Assembly: GCA_029939545.1 (NCBI GenBank)
Contig: JAOZSS010000089.1
Span: 1 to 9,292, forward strand
Direction of reading: 5' to 3'
Source of the DNA: Kiritimatiellia bacterium
GTDB taxonomy: Bacteria > Verrucomicrobiota > Kiritimatiellia > UBA8416 > JABMPJ01
Length of the DNA: 9,292 nucleotides
Positions 1-6,563 of this stretch are shown here, in pieces. A program made the position numbers and the translations under genes. How positions within the stretch are numbered: the stretch's first letter is position 1; each line of letters opens with the position of its first letter. The notes beneath the pieces were generated by a model. The model saw only the letters and a program-made list of their open reading frames with translations, did no database searches and had not been told where the DNA came from.

Positions 1-270
1 AAGGTTGGTGGTGTTGCCCACTTTGTCATAGGCATAGTCGAGCCGGTAGCTGACGTTGCTGAAGCCGGGAATGCTTAACGTGGTGGTGTTGGTCACTCGT
101 GAGAGGGCGTCATAACCGAGCGTTTCCGTGGCGTGCGGGTTGCTTATCGCGGCAACCTGTCCGAGCACGGTATAGCTCAGATCGACGTTGGTCGAGCCAC
201 CATAGGCGATTCGATTCAGCCGCGAGAGCGCGTCATATTGATACTGCGTGATCTGTCCCTTGCCTGCCAT
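1..270 (-). CDS. RHS/YD-repeat protein fragment (runs off the left edge)
   Basis: The minus strand encodes tandem YD-type repeats, with stretches such as QYQYDALSRL, LGYDALSRV and YAYDKVGN spaced as in RHS-family proteins. These proteins form large beta-cage shells around toxins or are wall- or surface-associated. Repeats begin within about ten residues of an ATG at 270, and no signal peptide, N-terminal domain or good ribosome binding site precedes it. The frame is open to base 1, so the C-terminus lies outside the window. It is also open upstream as far as the xseB stop, with another ATG at 360, but the DNA between 270 and 414 shows no repeat motif. A full RHS protein is usually many hundreds of residues and does not start inside the repeat. 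I therefore infer a 5'-truncated copy or orphan remnant next to the housekeeping operon. Family assignment is firm; whether it is functional is open. Confidence 0.72.
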   Translation of the reverse strand, partial: MAGKGQITQYQYDALSRLNRIAYGGSTNVDLSYTVLGQVAAISNPHATETLGYDALSRVTNTTTLSIPGFSNVSYRLDYAYDKVGNTTNL

Positions 271-414
271 CGGTGCGGGAACTGGGCATACCCGCGTTGC
301 CCATATTTGCAAGCCCTTTCTTTCCGGATAGCAATCTCTCTGATACTCTTTCTGACGCATTCCCTCAGTATGTTTCTCCCTTCGCTCATGAACCCTTCCC
401 CGGGAAACCCAGTC
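271..414. other. Intergenic spacer between xseB and the RHS fragment
   Basis: This 144-bp stretch shows no recognisable gene. Minus-strand frames are open but resemble nothing I know. A short inverted repeat, TGGGCA at 283-288 and TGCCCA at 298-303, could form a 6-bp hairpin with a 9-nt loop. No T-run follows it on the minus strand, so it is not a convincing intrinsic terminator for the xse operon. The junction with RHS similarity near 260 may mark the edge of a rearrangement. Confidence 0.4.
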
Positions 415-702
415 TCAGAATAGCTCGGGTTCGCCTTCGTCATCCGAGGTGTCCTCTTCCTCATCTTCTCCAAACGGGACGGCTTCGACGTCGCCGTTGT
501 CTTTCTTGATGAGCCTCTCGATCTTGCGTTCGACTTCGTCGAGCTTCTTGGAGCAGAAGCCGATCAACTTCTGGCCCTCTTCGAAGCGCTTGATCATGTC
601 TTCGAGGCTGAGATCGCCGCCTTCCATCTCCCCGACCACGGTCTCTAGTCGCTCCAGTGATTTCTCAAAGCCCTGCGGGTTGGTTGCTTTCTCAGTTGCC
701 AT
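415..702 (-). CDS. xseB: Exodeoxyribonuclease VII small subunit
   Basis: XseB is the small helical subunit of exonuclease VII. It binds the large subunit XseA in several copies and is needed for an active enzyme, which degrades single-stranded DNA to short oligonucleotides in the cytoplasm. The 95-residue product carries the family core between about residues 11 and 65, with FEKSLERLE, then GDLSLEDMIKRFEEG and a lysine-rich helix ending in ERKIERL. Family members are usually 70 to 85 residues; the excess is a strongly acidic tail (about residues 69-95, mostly D and E). The start is set by a near-perfect Shine-Dalgarno sequence, AGGAGG at 714-709, six nucleotides before the ATG. The gene overlaps the end of xseA by 11 bp, which points to co-expression and probably translational coupling. 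Confidence 0.95.
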   Translation of the reverse strand: MATEKATNPQGFEKSLERLETVVGEMEGGDLSLEDMIKRFEEGQKLIGFCSKKLDEVERKIERLIKKDNGDVEAVPFGEDEEEDTSDDEGEPELF

Positions 703-1999
703 TGCCTACCTCCTCTTGAATCTCGTCAGCCACCGACACCACCGCGCCCTTTCCCAGGCGTGTGGTCAGGCGGTCGCCCTTCTTTACCTCTTCTACGTTC
801 TGGATGACATGTCCCTGCGCGTCGGTTGTCATGCTATAGCCTCGCTCCAGGACAGCCAATGGACTCAGCATCCTGAGCTGTGAGCTCAGACGGTCAAGCT
901 GTGCGCGTGTCCGCTCCTTTCGCATCCCCGCCACATGCTGCAGGGCTGTGCCGGCATTCGTCAGCCGCTGGCGTCCCTGCACGAGTTGGCCGGACATGGC
1001 ATGGCCCATCCGCAGCTCCACGCTATCCAGTCGCTGCATATGCTGTCGTACCAGGTTGCGCGGCTCACGAAACACATAGCTCTGCCCCGCCGTCGTCAAC
1101 CGATGGCGTGCCCGCAGCACCGATTCACGCAGCCGCGTGGCCAGGGCCTCTCGCAACACATCCAGCCGCTCCGTGAACGCATCCTTACGCCCCACCACCA
1201 GCTCGGCTGCCGCCGAGGGCGTGGGGGCGCGAAGGTCAGCCACGAAATCGCTGATTGTGAAATCGATCTCATGTCCCACCGCCGAGATGACGGGTATCCG
1301 CGACGCGGCGATCGCGCGTGCCACAATCTCTTCGTTGAAACACCAGAGATCCTCCAGACTTCCCCCACCCCGCCCGACGATGAGCACATCCAATCCGCCC
1401 TGCCGGTTGAGGAGTTCGATGCCGGCGGCAACCTGTTCCGCCGCCCCGGGGCCCTGCACCATGGCGGGGGCGAGGATAAGATGAATGTTTGGGAAACGGC
1501 GCGAAATGACAGTGAGGATGTCGCGAATCGCCGCGCCGGTCGGCGACGTGACGACACCCACGTGCTGGGGCAGCAGCGGCAATGCCTGCTTCCTTTCTGG
1601 CGCGAAAAGGCCTTCCGTATTCAGTCGCTTCTTGAGGGCCTCAAACCTGGCCTGTAGAGCACCAACACCGCTCTCCTCCACATGTCGCACGATGACCTGG
1701 TAGCTTCCGGAGCGTTCGTAGACCGAGACATCGCCCAGAGCCCGTACCTGCAGGCCGTCCTTCATCTGAAAGGCGAGGTTGCGCTGGTTGCCGCGGAAGA
1801 GCACGGCCGAGATCTGAGCGTTCTCGTCCTTGATCGTGAAGTAGAAGTGACCGGATGCAGGGCGGCGTACATTGGAGATCTCGCCTTCAACCCAGACCGA
1901 TCCGACGGATGACTCAAGCGTATGCTTGATGATCCGGGTCAGGGCGGTGACACTGAGAACCTTCGGCTCACTTCTGCCTGTCGGCGGCGGTGTCGTCAC
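692..1999 (-). CDS. xseA: Exodeoxyribonuclease VII large subunit
   Basis: XseA is the catalytic subunit of exonuclease VII, which cuts single-stranded DNA from both ends and acts in repair and recombination. The 435-residue protein has the family layout. An N-terminal OB-fold lies at about residues 14-110, with WVEGEISN and SGHFYFTIKD. The catalytic region follows at about 140-270, with GVVTSPTGAAIRD, GRGGGSLEDLWCFNEE (209-224) and HEIDFTISDFVADLRAPTPSA (from 243). A long helical stretch at about 270-375 is the XseB-binding part, and the C-terminal segment carries LSPLAVLERGYS. Length matches typical family members. The first codon is GTG at 1999-1997, and its G-T-G-A overlaps the ymdB stop by 4 bp. 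The tail overlaps xseB by 11 bp. All key motifs appear intact. Confidence 0.97.
   Translation of the reverse strand: MTTPPPTGRSEPKVLSVTALTRIIKHTLESSVGSVWVEGEISNVRRPASGHFYFTIKDENAQISAVLFRGNQRNLAFQMKDGLQVRALGDVSVYERSGSYQVIVRHVEESGVGALQARFEALKKRLNTEGLFAPERKQALPLLPQHVGVVTSPTGAAIRDILTVISRRFPNIHLILAPAMVQGPGAAEQVAAGIELLNRQGGLDVLIVGRGGGSLEDLWCFNEEIVARAIAASRIPVISAVGHEIDFTISDFVADLRAPTPSAAAELVVGRKDAFTERLDVLREALATRLRESVLRARHRLTTAGQSYVFREPRNLVRQHMQRLDSVELRMGHAMSGQLVQGRQRLTNAGTALQHVAGMRKERTRAQLDRLSSQLRMLSPLAVLERGYSMTTDAQGHVIQNVEEVKKGDRLTTRLGKGAVVSVADEIQEEVGNGN
709..714 (-). promoter_or_regulatory. Strong Shine-Dalgarno site of xseB
   Basis: The minus strand reads AGGAGG followed by TAGGCA and ATG. It lies inside the last codons of xseA. 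It is the best ribosome binding site in the window and fixes the xseB start. A strong site here fits the need for several XseB copies per XseA. Confidence 0.8.
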
Positions 2000-2778
2000 G
2001 ACTCAACCTGCTCCCTGATGCGCTTGATGCTTTTCGCGCGGCCGCTCTTCTCGTCCACGTGAATGATGGCACCCTCCAACACAATATCCTTCTTGGCGAT
2101 CTTAAACGACTCGCGCATACCGGTCGTAAACATGCGCATAACCGAATCGAGCTCCCGTCCCAGCGAGGAGTCGCGCGGACCGCTCATCCCTAGATCGGTC
2201 ATATAGGCGGTGCCACCCGGCAGGACGCGTTCGTCGCTGGTCTGCACATGCGTATGGGTCCCCACGCAAGCGGTGACACGCCCGTCCAGATAGCGGCCCA
2301 TGACGATTTTCTCGGAGGTGGCCTCGGCGTGCATATCCACCACTCGCACACATGCCAGGCTGCCGGAGTGCTTCAGAATCGCGTCCACCGAACGGAACGG
2401 ACAGTCGTACGGGTTCATGAAGACCCGTCCCACAAGCGAGATGACCGACAGCGGCCCCACCGGCGTATCCACGGTTACCACGCCGCGGCCCGGACAGCCC
2501 GGAGCGAAGTTGGCGGGACGCACCAGGCGTGGCTCCCGGTCGAAATAGGACCACGACTCCTTCTGATCCCACGTATGATCGCCCATGGTCAGGACATCGG
2601 CCCCGGCGGCAAACAACTCTTCGCCCACGGCGGACGTTATGCCCTTACCGCCTGCGGCATTTTCCGCGTTAGCAACGATGGCGTCCACGGCACCCCGTGC
2701 TTTCATCGTCGCCGCCACGCGGCAAAACGCAAGTCGCCCCGGAGCTCCCACGATATCGCCTACCAGCAAGAGCTTCAT
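1996..2778 (-). CDS. ymdB: YmdB-family (TIGR00282) metallophosphoesterase
   Basis: This belongs to the calcineurin-like phosphodiesterase family that includes Bacillus YmdB, which hydrolyses cyclic nucleotides in vitro and affects biofilm and motility choice. The true substrate here is unknown. From the preferred start the protein is 260 residues. Metal-site motifs are visible: GDIVG (D8), NAEN (E39, N40), GDHTWD (D67, H68), DMHAE (H150) and GTHTHV (H175, H177), followed by TDLGMSGPRDS. I chose the ATG at 2778 because GAGG lies four nucleotides upstream and the product then begins MKLLLVGDIVG, as in the family. A longer start at 2790 would overlap rny by 11 bp. With the chosen start, one base separates it from the rny stop. 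Adjacency to rny is conserved in many bacteria and suggests linked roles in RNA turnover or signalling. Confidence 0.95.
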   Translation of the reverse strand: MKLLLVGDIVGAPGRLAFCRVAATMKARGAVDAIVANAENAAGGKGITSAVGEELFAAGADVLTMGDHTWDQKESWSYFDREPRLVRPANFAPGCPGRGVVTVDTPVGPLSVISLVGRVFMNPYDCPFRSVDAILKHSGSLACVRVVDMHAEATSEKIVMGRYLDGRVTACVGTHTHVQTSDERVLPGGTAYMTDLGMSGPRDSSLGRELDSVMRMFTTGMRESFKIAKKDIVLEGAIIHVDEKSGRAKSIKRIREQVES

Positions 2779-2779
2779 G

Positions 2780-4330
2780 CTACCTCGCATACTCGACGCA
2801 ACGCGTCTCGCGAACCACGGTCACCCGGATCTGACCGGGGTACTGGAGGTCGCTCTCGATCTTCTTGCTGACATTGCGCGCCAGGACCATCGCGGCGTTG
2901 TCGTCAATAGCATCAGGCTCCACAAGCACGCGCACCTCGCGTCCGGCCTGAATGGCGTAGCTCTTCGTGACGCCCTCGAAATTGTTGGCAATACGTTCCA
3001 GGTTCTCGAGACGCTTGAGATAGATCTCCGTGGTCTCTGAGCGTGCCCCGAGGCGCGAGCTTGAGATGGCGTCAGCCGCCGAGGCGAGCAGCGCATAGAG
3101 ACTCTCCGCCTCCACATCATCGTGATGGGCGGCCACGGCGTTGACCACCACAGGCGTCTCGTTGTGCCGCTTCAGCAGGTCGGCGCCGATCATGGCATGT
3201 CCACCCTCAACCTCGTGATCGAGCGCTTTGCCGATGTCATGAAAGAGACCGATACGTTTCGCCAACGCAATATCCAATCCCATCTCCCCGGCCATCATCC
3301 CCATCACTCGCGACACCTCTATGGAGTGACGCAACACGTTCTGACTGTAACTGGTGCGATACTGCAACCGCCCCAGGCGCCGCAGCAGCTCCGGCTCGAC
3401 GTTTTGAACGTCGGCTTCGTAGGCGGACTCTTCGCCGAGTTTGCGAATGCTTTCATCCAAATCCTCGCGCACCTTCTCCACGACCTCCTCGATACGGGCC
3501 GGATGAATGCGTCCATCCGCCACGAGCGTTTCGAGCGACCGTCGAGCCACTTCGCGACGCAGTGGATCAAACCCTGAGATCACGACCGCTTCAGGCGTAT
3601 CGTCGATCAACAGGTTGACACCGGTCACCGCTTCGAGGGTCCTGATGTTGCGTCCATCGCGGCCGATGATGCGCCCCTTCATGTCATCACTGGGCAACTG
3701 CACAATACTGGTCGTGATCGCGGAGGCGTGGCTGGCGCCATAGCGCTGAATCGCCATGGCGACGATCCGCTTGGCTTCCACCTCGGCGGTCTCCTTGGCC
3801 GTCTCCTGCAAACGGCGGATCAGTCCGCCTGTCTCATTGTGGGCTTCCTGTTCGACGAGTTCCAGCAGGGACTGCTTGGCTTCCTCCCGGGTCATGCCTG
3901 CCACACGCTGTAGTTTCTCGGTCTCTTCCTCAATCAACGCCTTTGCTTTCGCCTCGCGTGCGTCAACCCGCTTGACCTTCTCATCCACCTCGGCGATACG
4001 CGTATCCACCTGGCGTTCCTTCTTCTCCACCAGGGCCATCTTGCGATCGAGGTTGGTCTCGCGCTGCGAGACGCGCTCTTCAATCCCTTCCAATTCGCCA
4101 CGTCTTTTCTTGGTCGACTTTTCGAACTCTTCGCGCGCTTTCAGAACCTCTGCTTTGGCGTGGATCTGTCCCTCCTTGCGAATGGCCGCAGCCTCGCGCT
4201 CCGCTTCCGCCATCGACACTTCGGCGCGCTTCTCCGCCGCGTCAGCTTTCAGTGTCCCCAGGATATGCCGCAAAACGTAGCCAATCGCCAAGCCGCCCAA
4301 GGCGGCCACCAATCCGATAATCACATTCAT
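2780..4330 (-). CDS. rny: Ribonuclease Y
   Basis: RNase Y is a membrane-anchored endoribonuclease that starts decay and processing of many mRNAs. Counting from the ATG at 4330 (516 residues), the domains follow in family order: one N-terminal transmembrane helix (about 2-25); a long charged coiled coil rich in K, E and R (about 27-195); a KH RNA-binding domain with GRIIGRDGRN at 219-228; and an HD hydrolase domain (about 330-425) with H335, FHDIGK (H364, D365), the HH pair near 402 and a later conserved D at about 420. The C-terminus ends VRETRCVEYAR, the usual family ending. A TTG directly before the ATG could also start translation (4333); AGGA is six nucleotides from the TTG and nine from the ATG. 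It leads the rny-ymdB-xseA-xseB cluster. Nothing looks truncated. Confidence 0.97.
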   Translation of the reverse strand: MNVIIGLVAALGGLAIGYVLRHILGTLKADAAEKRAEVSMAEAEREAAAIRKEGQIHAKAEVLKAREEFEKSTKKRRGELEGIEERVSQRETNLDRKMALVEKKERQVDTRIAEVDEKVKRVDAREAKAKALIEEETEKLQRVAGMTREEAKQSLLELVEQEAHNETGGLIRRLQETAKETAEVEAKRIVAMAIQRYGASHASAITTSIVQLPSDDMKGRIIGRDGRNIRTLEAVTGVNLLIDDTPEAVVISGFDPLRREVARRSLETLVADGRIHPARIEEVVEKVREDLDESIRKLGEESAYEADVQNVEPELLRRLGRLQYRTSYSQNVLRHSIEVSRVMGMMAGEMGLDIALAKRIGLFHDIGKALDHEVEGGHAMIGADLLKRHNETPVVVNAVAAHHDDVEAESLYALLASAADAISSSRLGARSETTEIYLKRLENLERIANNFEGVTKSYAIQAGREVRVLVEPDAIDDNAAMVLARNVSKKIESDLQYPGQIRVTVVRETRCVEYAR

Positions 4331-4476
4331 CAAGTATCATCCTTCCGTCTGTTCAGTTGTTAATCGTATCTTTTACCAATCGAAAAAATCACTGTTCGGT
4401 CTCGGTTCATGTGTAGGGCGCCACCGCGTGGCGCTCTTGCCGCACGCGGTGCGGCCCTACAACAGATGCAATATCC
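4331..4476. other. fau-rny intergenic region, probable rny leader and promoter
   Basis: This gap of about 146 bp is the largest break in the left-hand gene cluster and the likely place for the rny promoter. On the minus strand an AT-rich stretch includes TACGAT at 4368-4363, which resembles a -10 hexamer, but no good -35 sits 17 bp upstream. The promoter is therefore only suggested. A purine-rich AAGGA lies just before the rny start. The right part of the gap is filled by the palindromic element described separately. No T-run follows the hairpins closely, so no clear terminator of the upstream genes is visible. Confidence 0.35.
4412..4461. repeat. 50-bp nested palindromic element (three-way junction)
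   Basis: Outer arms TGTAGGG (4412-4418) and CCCTACA (4455-4461) are perfect inverted repeats. Between them lie two perfect hairpins: CGCCAC/GTGGCG with loop CGC (4419-4433) and CCGCAC/GTGCGG with loop GCG (4440-4454), separated by CTCTTG. All 50 bases are accounted for, giving a three-way junction with three perfect stems. The second hairpin is nearly the reverse complement of the first, so the whole is a palindrome made of palindromes. This looks like a dispersed, non-autonomous intergenic repeat (REP or MITE-like). No obvious target duplication flanks it. Only one copy is in the window, so dispersal is inferred. Confidence 0.75.
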
Positions 4477-5046
4477 TCAAAGACCTCCCAGCACACGCGT
4501 CGGTGTCACCACGATATCCATCGCCACATCGTGCGTCTCGGCCGGCACGGCATCAAACACCTGAAAGTCAAACGCCACACCAATCTTCGTGGCAGACGTT
4601 TCCAGTAACAGTCGGTCATAATGGCCACCACCGTGACCTATGCGACGCCCCGCTTCATCAAATGCCACGCCGGGCACAACCACACAGCTCAACGATGCGG
4701 GGTCGGCCCACACTGGGTCCTCCGGCTCGCGCAGCCCGAAAGGCGCCTGTAGGAAAGAGGTGTCAGGCGACACGAGTGCGAGTGCGTACGCGCCGCGCGA
4801 GGGATCGAAGGCCGGCACGCATATTCCGCGTCCCGTACTCACCAAGCCGTCAGCGAAATCGGTCATGGCCACCTCGCCCGGGAGCGCCATGTAGAGGCCC
4901 ACGACCACTGCGGACGTCATGGCAGGCAAAGCCATCAGCCGCGCCTGGATCAGTGCGCTCTGCTCACCGCGCCAGGCCGGGTCCATCTCGGCACGCCGGG
5001 CCTGCACCGTCTGTCGAAAGTTATCCTTGGTCATGGCTTCGCTCAT
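4477..5046 (-). CDS. fau: 5-formyltetrahydrofolate cyclo-ligase
   Basis: The enzyme converts 5-formyltetrahydrofolate to 5,10-methenyltetrahydrofolate using ATP, returning a storage or inhibitory folate to one-carbon metabolism in the cytoplasm. The 189-residue product matches the family length. The diagnostic motif GHGGGHYDR sits at 137-145, preceded by VVVPGVAFDEAGRRIG. PGEV at about 56-59 and the basic N-terminal helix with RQTVQARR fit the folate and ATP sites. The ATG at 5046 overlaps the rarA stop as ATGA, a common arrangement for translational coupling; an internal Met5 (5034) is possible but less likely. In gammaproteobacteria this gene (ygfA) lies just downstream of the 6S RNA gene and is linked to persister formation. 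Here rarA is inserted between the 6S RNA and fau. Confidence 0.94.
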   Translation of the reverse strand: MSEAMTKDNFRQTVQARRAEMDPAWRGEQSALIQARLMALPAMTSAVVVGLYMALPGEVAMTDFADGLVSTGRGICVPAFDPSRGAYALALVSPDTSFLQAPFGLREPEDPVWADPASLSCVVVPGVAFDEAGRRIGHGGGHYDRLLLETSATKIGVAFDFQVFDAVPAETHDVAMDIVVTPTRVLGGL

Positions 5047-6371
5047 GCTGACTCCCTCTTGTCCTCGCGCAGGGAAGCCCAGTGCGCCATTCGCTTCCCA
5101 ATCGTAGCTTCGTACCCCTCACCCGACGGGCGGTAGTACTGCCGGTCGGACCCCATGTACTGCTGGTCCGTATGGTGTCCCTTAAAATCATGCGGGTAGA
5201 CGTACTCGCCAGACTCTTTCCCGTCGGTCGACTCAACCTTCACGTTGCGCAGATGCAACGGAACGGCCTGAATGCGACCCTCCTCCACATCCTTCATCGC
5301 CTCATCCACGGCGACATAGGCGGCATTGCTTTTCGGTGCTGTGGCCAAGTAGGTGGTGGCCTGGCTCAAAATGATCCGCGCCTCCGGCATGCCAACGAAG
5401 TCCGCCGCCTGCATGGCCGACACGGCGACATTCAACCCACGCGGATCGGCGTTGCCGATATCCTCCGACGCCAGAATCACGAGTCGGCGCGCCACGAAAC
5501 GCGGATCCTCGCCCGCGTAGAGCATCTTGGCCAACCAGTAGACTGCGGCGTCCGGATCGGAGCCGCGCACGCTCTTGATGAAGGCAGAGATAGTGTCGTA
5601 GTGGCCCTCTTCATCGCGGTCATAGACAACCGCCTTGCGTTGGATGGAGTCCTCGGCCACCTCGCGCGTAATATGGGTGGCCCCGTCCTCCTCCGCTGCG
5701 GTGGTCAAAGCAGCGACCTCCAGTGCGTTGAGCGCGCGCCGCGCATCGCCCTCACACACCTCGGCCAGATGCGTCAATGCGTCGTCATCCGCCACGGCAC
5801 CCGCCGAGCCCAGTCCCCACTCCTCGGCCAACGCACGGCGCAGAAGCGTAACGATGGCATCGACCGAAAGTGCATCCAGTTCGAAAATGAGCGAACGGGA
5901 AGTCAGCGGACTGTTGATGAAGAACTGCGGATTGTGCGTGGTCGCACCGATCAGCGTAATGGTGCCATCTTCCACGTGTGGGAGCAGCACATCCTGCTGC
6001 GACTTGTTAAAGCGATGGATCTCGTCGATGAAGAGTATGGTTTCCACGCCGTCATGGCGTCGGTGGTGGACCGCCAGCTCGAACAGGCCGCGCAGCACGC
6101 TGACATTGGCGGTTACGCCACTGGTGCGTTCGAAGTGGCGACTTGTAACACGGGCGATCACTTCGGCGATGGAAGTCTTGCCGCATCCCGGAGGCCCATA
6201 GAGGATGATACTGCTCAACCGGTCGGCCTCGATCGCGCGGCGCAGCAGACGCCCCTCGCCGAGAATTCGGTCCTGCCCCACCACTTCGTCGAGCGTCCGT
6301 GGCCGCATGCGACTGGCCAGGGGCTCACGCGTCGGGTCCGGTGCTTTCGCTTTGTCCTCAAACAGGTCCAT
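5043..6371 (-). CDS. rarA: Replication-associated recombination protein A (AAA+ ATPase)
   Basis: RarA (MgsA) is a clamp-loader-related AAA+ ATPase that acts at stalled replication forks and gaps, often with SSB. From the chosen start it has 442 residues. Visible motifs are LASRMRPRTLDEVVGQ at the N-terminus, Walker A GPPGCGKTS (59-67), Walker B LFIDEIHRFNKSQQD (DEIH 116-119), sensor 1 IGATTHNP (141-148) and the SR arginine finger near 159. The C-terminal tetramerisation domain shows YDRDEEGHYDTISAFIKS, LVILASEDIGNADP and YVYPHDFKGHH. Two in-frame ATGs are available, at 6377 and 6371. The purine run GGGGGA ends directly before the first and six nucleotides before the second, so I prefer 6371. 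The gene starts just after the 6S RNA and overlaps fau by 4 bp, so 6S RNA, rarA and fau may share transcription. Confidence 0.96.
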   Translation of the reverse strand: MDLFEDKAKAPDPTREPLASRMRPRTLDEVVGQDRILGEGRLLRRAIEADRLSSIILYGPPGCGKTSIAEVIARVTSRHFERTSGVTANVSVLRGLFELAVHHRRHDGVETILFIDEIHRFNKSQQDVLLPHVEDGTITLIGATTHNPQFFINSPLTSRSLIFELDALSVDAIVTLLRRALAEEWGLGSAGAVADDDALTHLAEVCEGDARRALNALEVAALTTAAEEDGATHITREVAEDSIQRKAVVYDRDEEGHYDTISAFIKSVRGSDPDAAVYWLAKMLYAGEDPRFVARRLVILASEDIGNADPRGLNVAVSAMQAADFVGMPEARIILSQATTYLATAPKSNAAYVAVDEAMKDVEEGRIQAVPLHLRNVKVESTDGKESGEYVYPHDFKGHHTDQQYMGSDRQYYRPSGEGYEATIGKRMAHWASLREDKRESA

Positions 6372-6384
6372 ATTCATTCCCCCA

Positions 6385-6400
6385 GGGCATAAAAATACCC
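6385..6400 (-). promoter_or_regulatory. Leader hairpin between 6S RNA and rarA
   Basis: The minus strand reads GGGTAT, TTTT, ATGCCC, a 6-bp stem (one G-U pair) with a four-U loop. It ends just upstream of the rarA ribosome binding site. Its left arm GGGTAT is the same segment that closes the 6S RNA stem, so the two pairings exclude each other. The run of five T residues (6395-6391) after the 6S closing stem could also act as a terminator or processing site. The pairing is seen directly; the role is inference. Confidence 0.45.
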
Positions 6401-6563
6401 CACCAAACTCGTCCAGGCGATAATCTCTGAACCTCGTTTCCGAGGTGGGTGCCCTAGTCAGCGCTTCTGGGTTCCTTAACGGATCCGCTCCACGCCGTAT
6501 TCAGGCTCCCTTACATAATAGTAGGTTAGAGATTTTTGCCTGTTAGCGAACAAGGCAGGGTAT
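6395..6563 (-). ncRNA. ssrS: 6S RNA
   Basis: 6S RNA binds the housekeeping sigma holoenzyme by imitating an open promoter and tunes transcription in stationary phase. The 169-nt region folds as expected. The closing stem pairs ATACCC (6563-6558) with GGGTAT (6400-6395), then TTCG (6550-6547) with CGAG (6411-6408), CAGGC (6542-6538) with GCCTG (6418-6414), and ATCTCT (6533-6528) with AGAGAT (6428-6423). A central bubble and an inner arm follow, the latter including CGGCGT/GCGCTG. The 3' part, GGGCACCCACCTCG then a GAAA loop, GAGGTTCA and later GCCTG, closely matches the order of conserved elements at the 3' side of proteobacterial 6S RNAs. The location upstream of rarA and fau agrees with ssrS-ygfA linkage. 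Ends are set from the stem and are approximate. No clear -10 was found. Confidence 0.85.

Noticed and set aside
935..1657. A 240-codon plus-strand open frame opposite xseA.
   Set aside because: It is antisense to an intact xseA and its composition follows from the opposite strand.
4412..4461. The palindrome as an intrinsic terminator for rarA-fau.
   Set aside because: No T-run follows either hairpin directly on the minus strand; the nearest run of six T is about 20 bp further on.
5082..6392. A 436-codon plus-strand open frame opposite rarA.
   Set aside because: It is antisense to a gene with all AAA+ motifs, shows no domain of its own, and such long shadow frames are common in GC-rich coding DNA.
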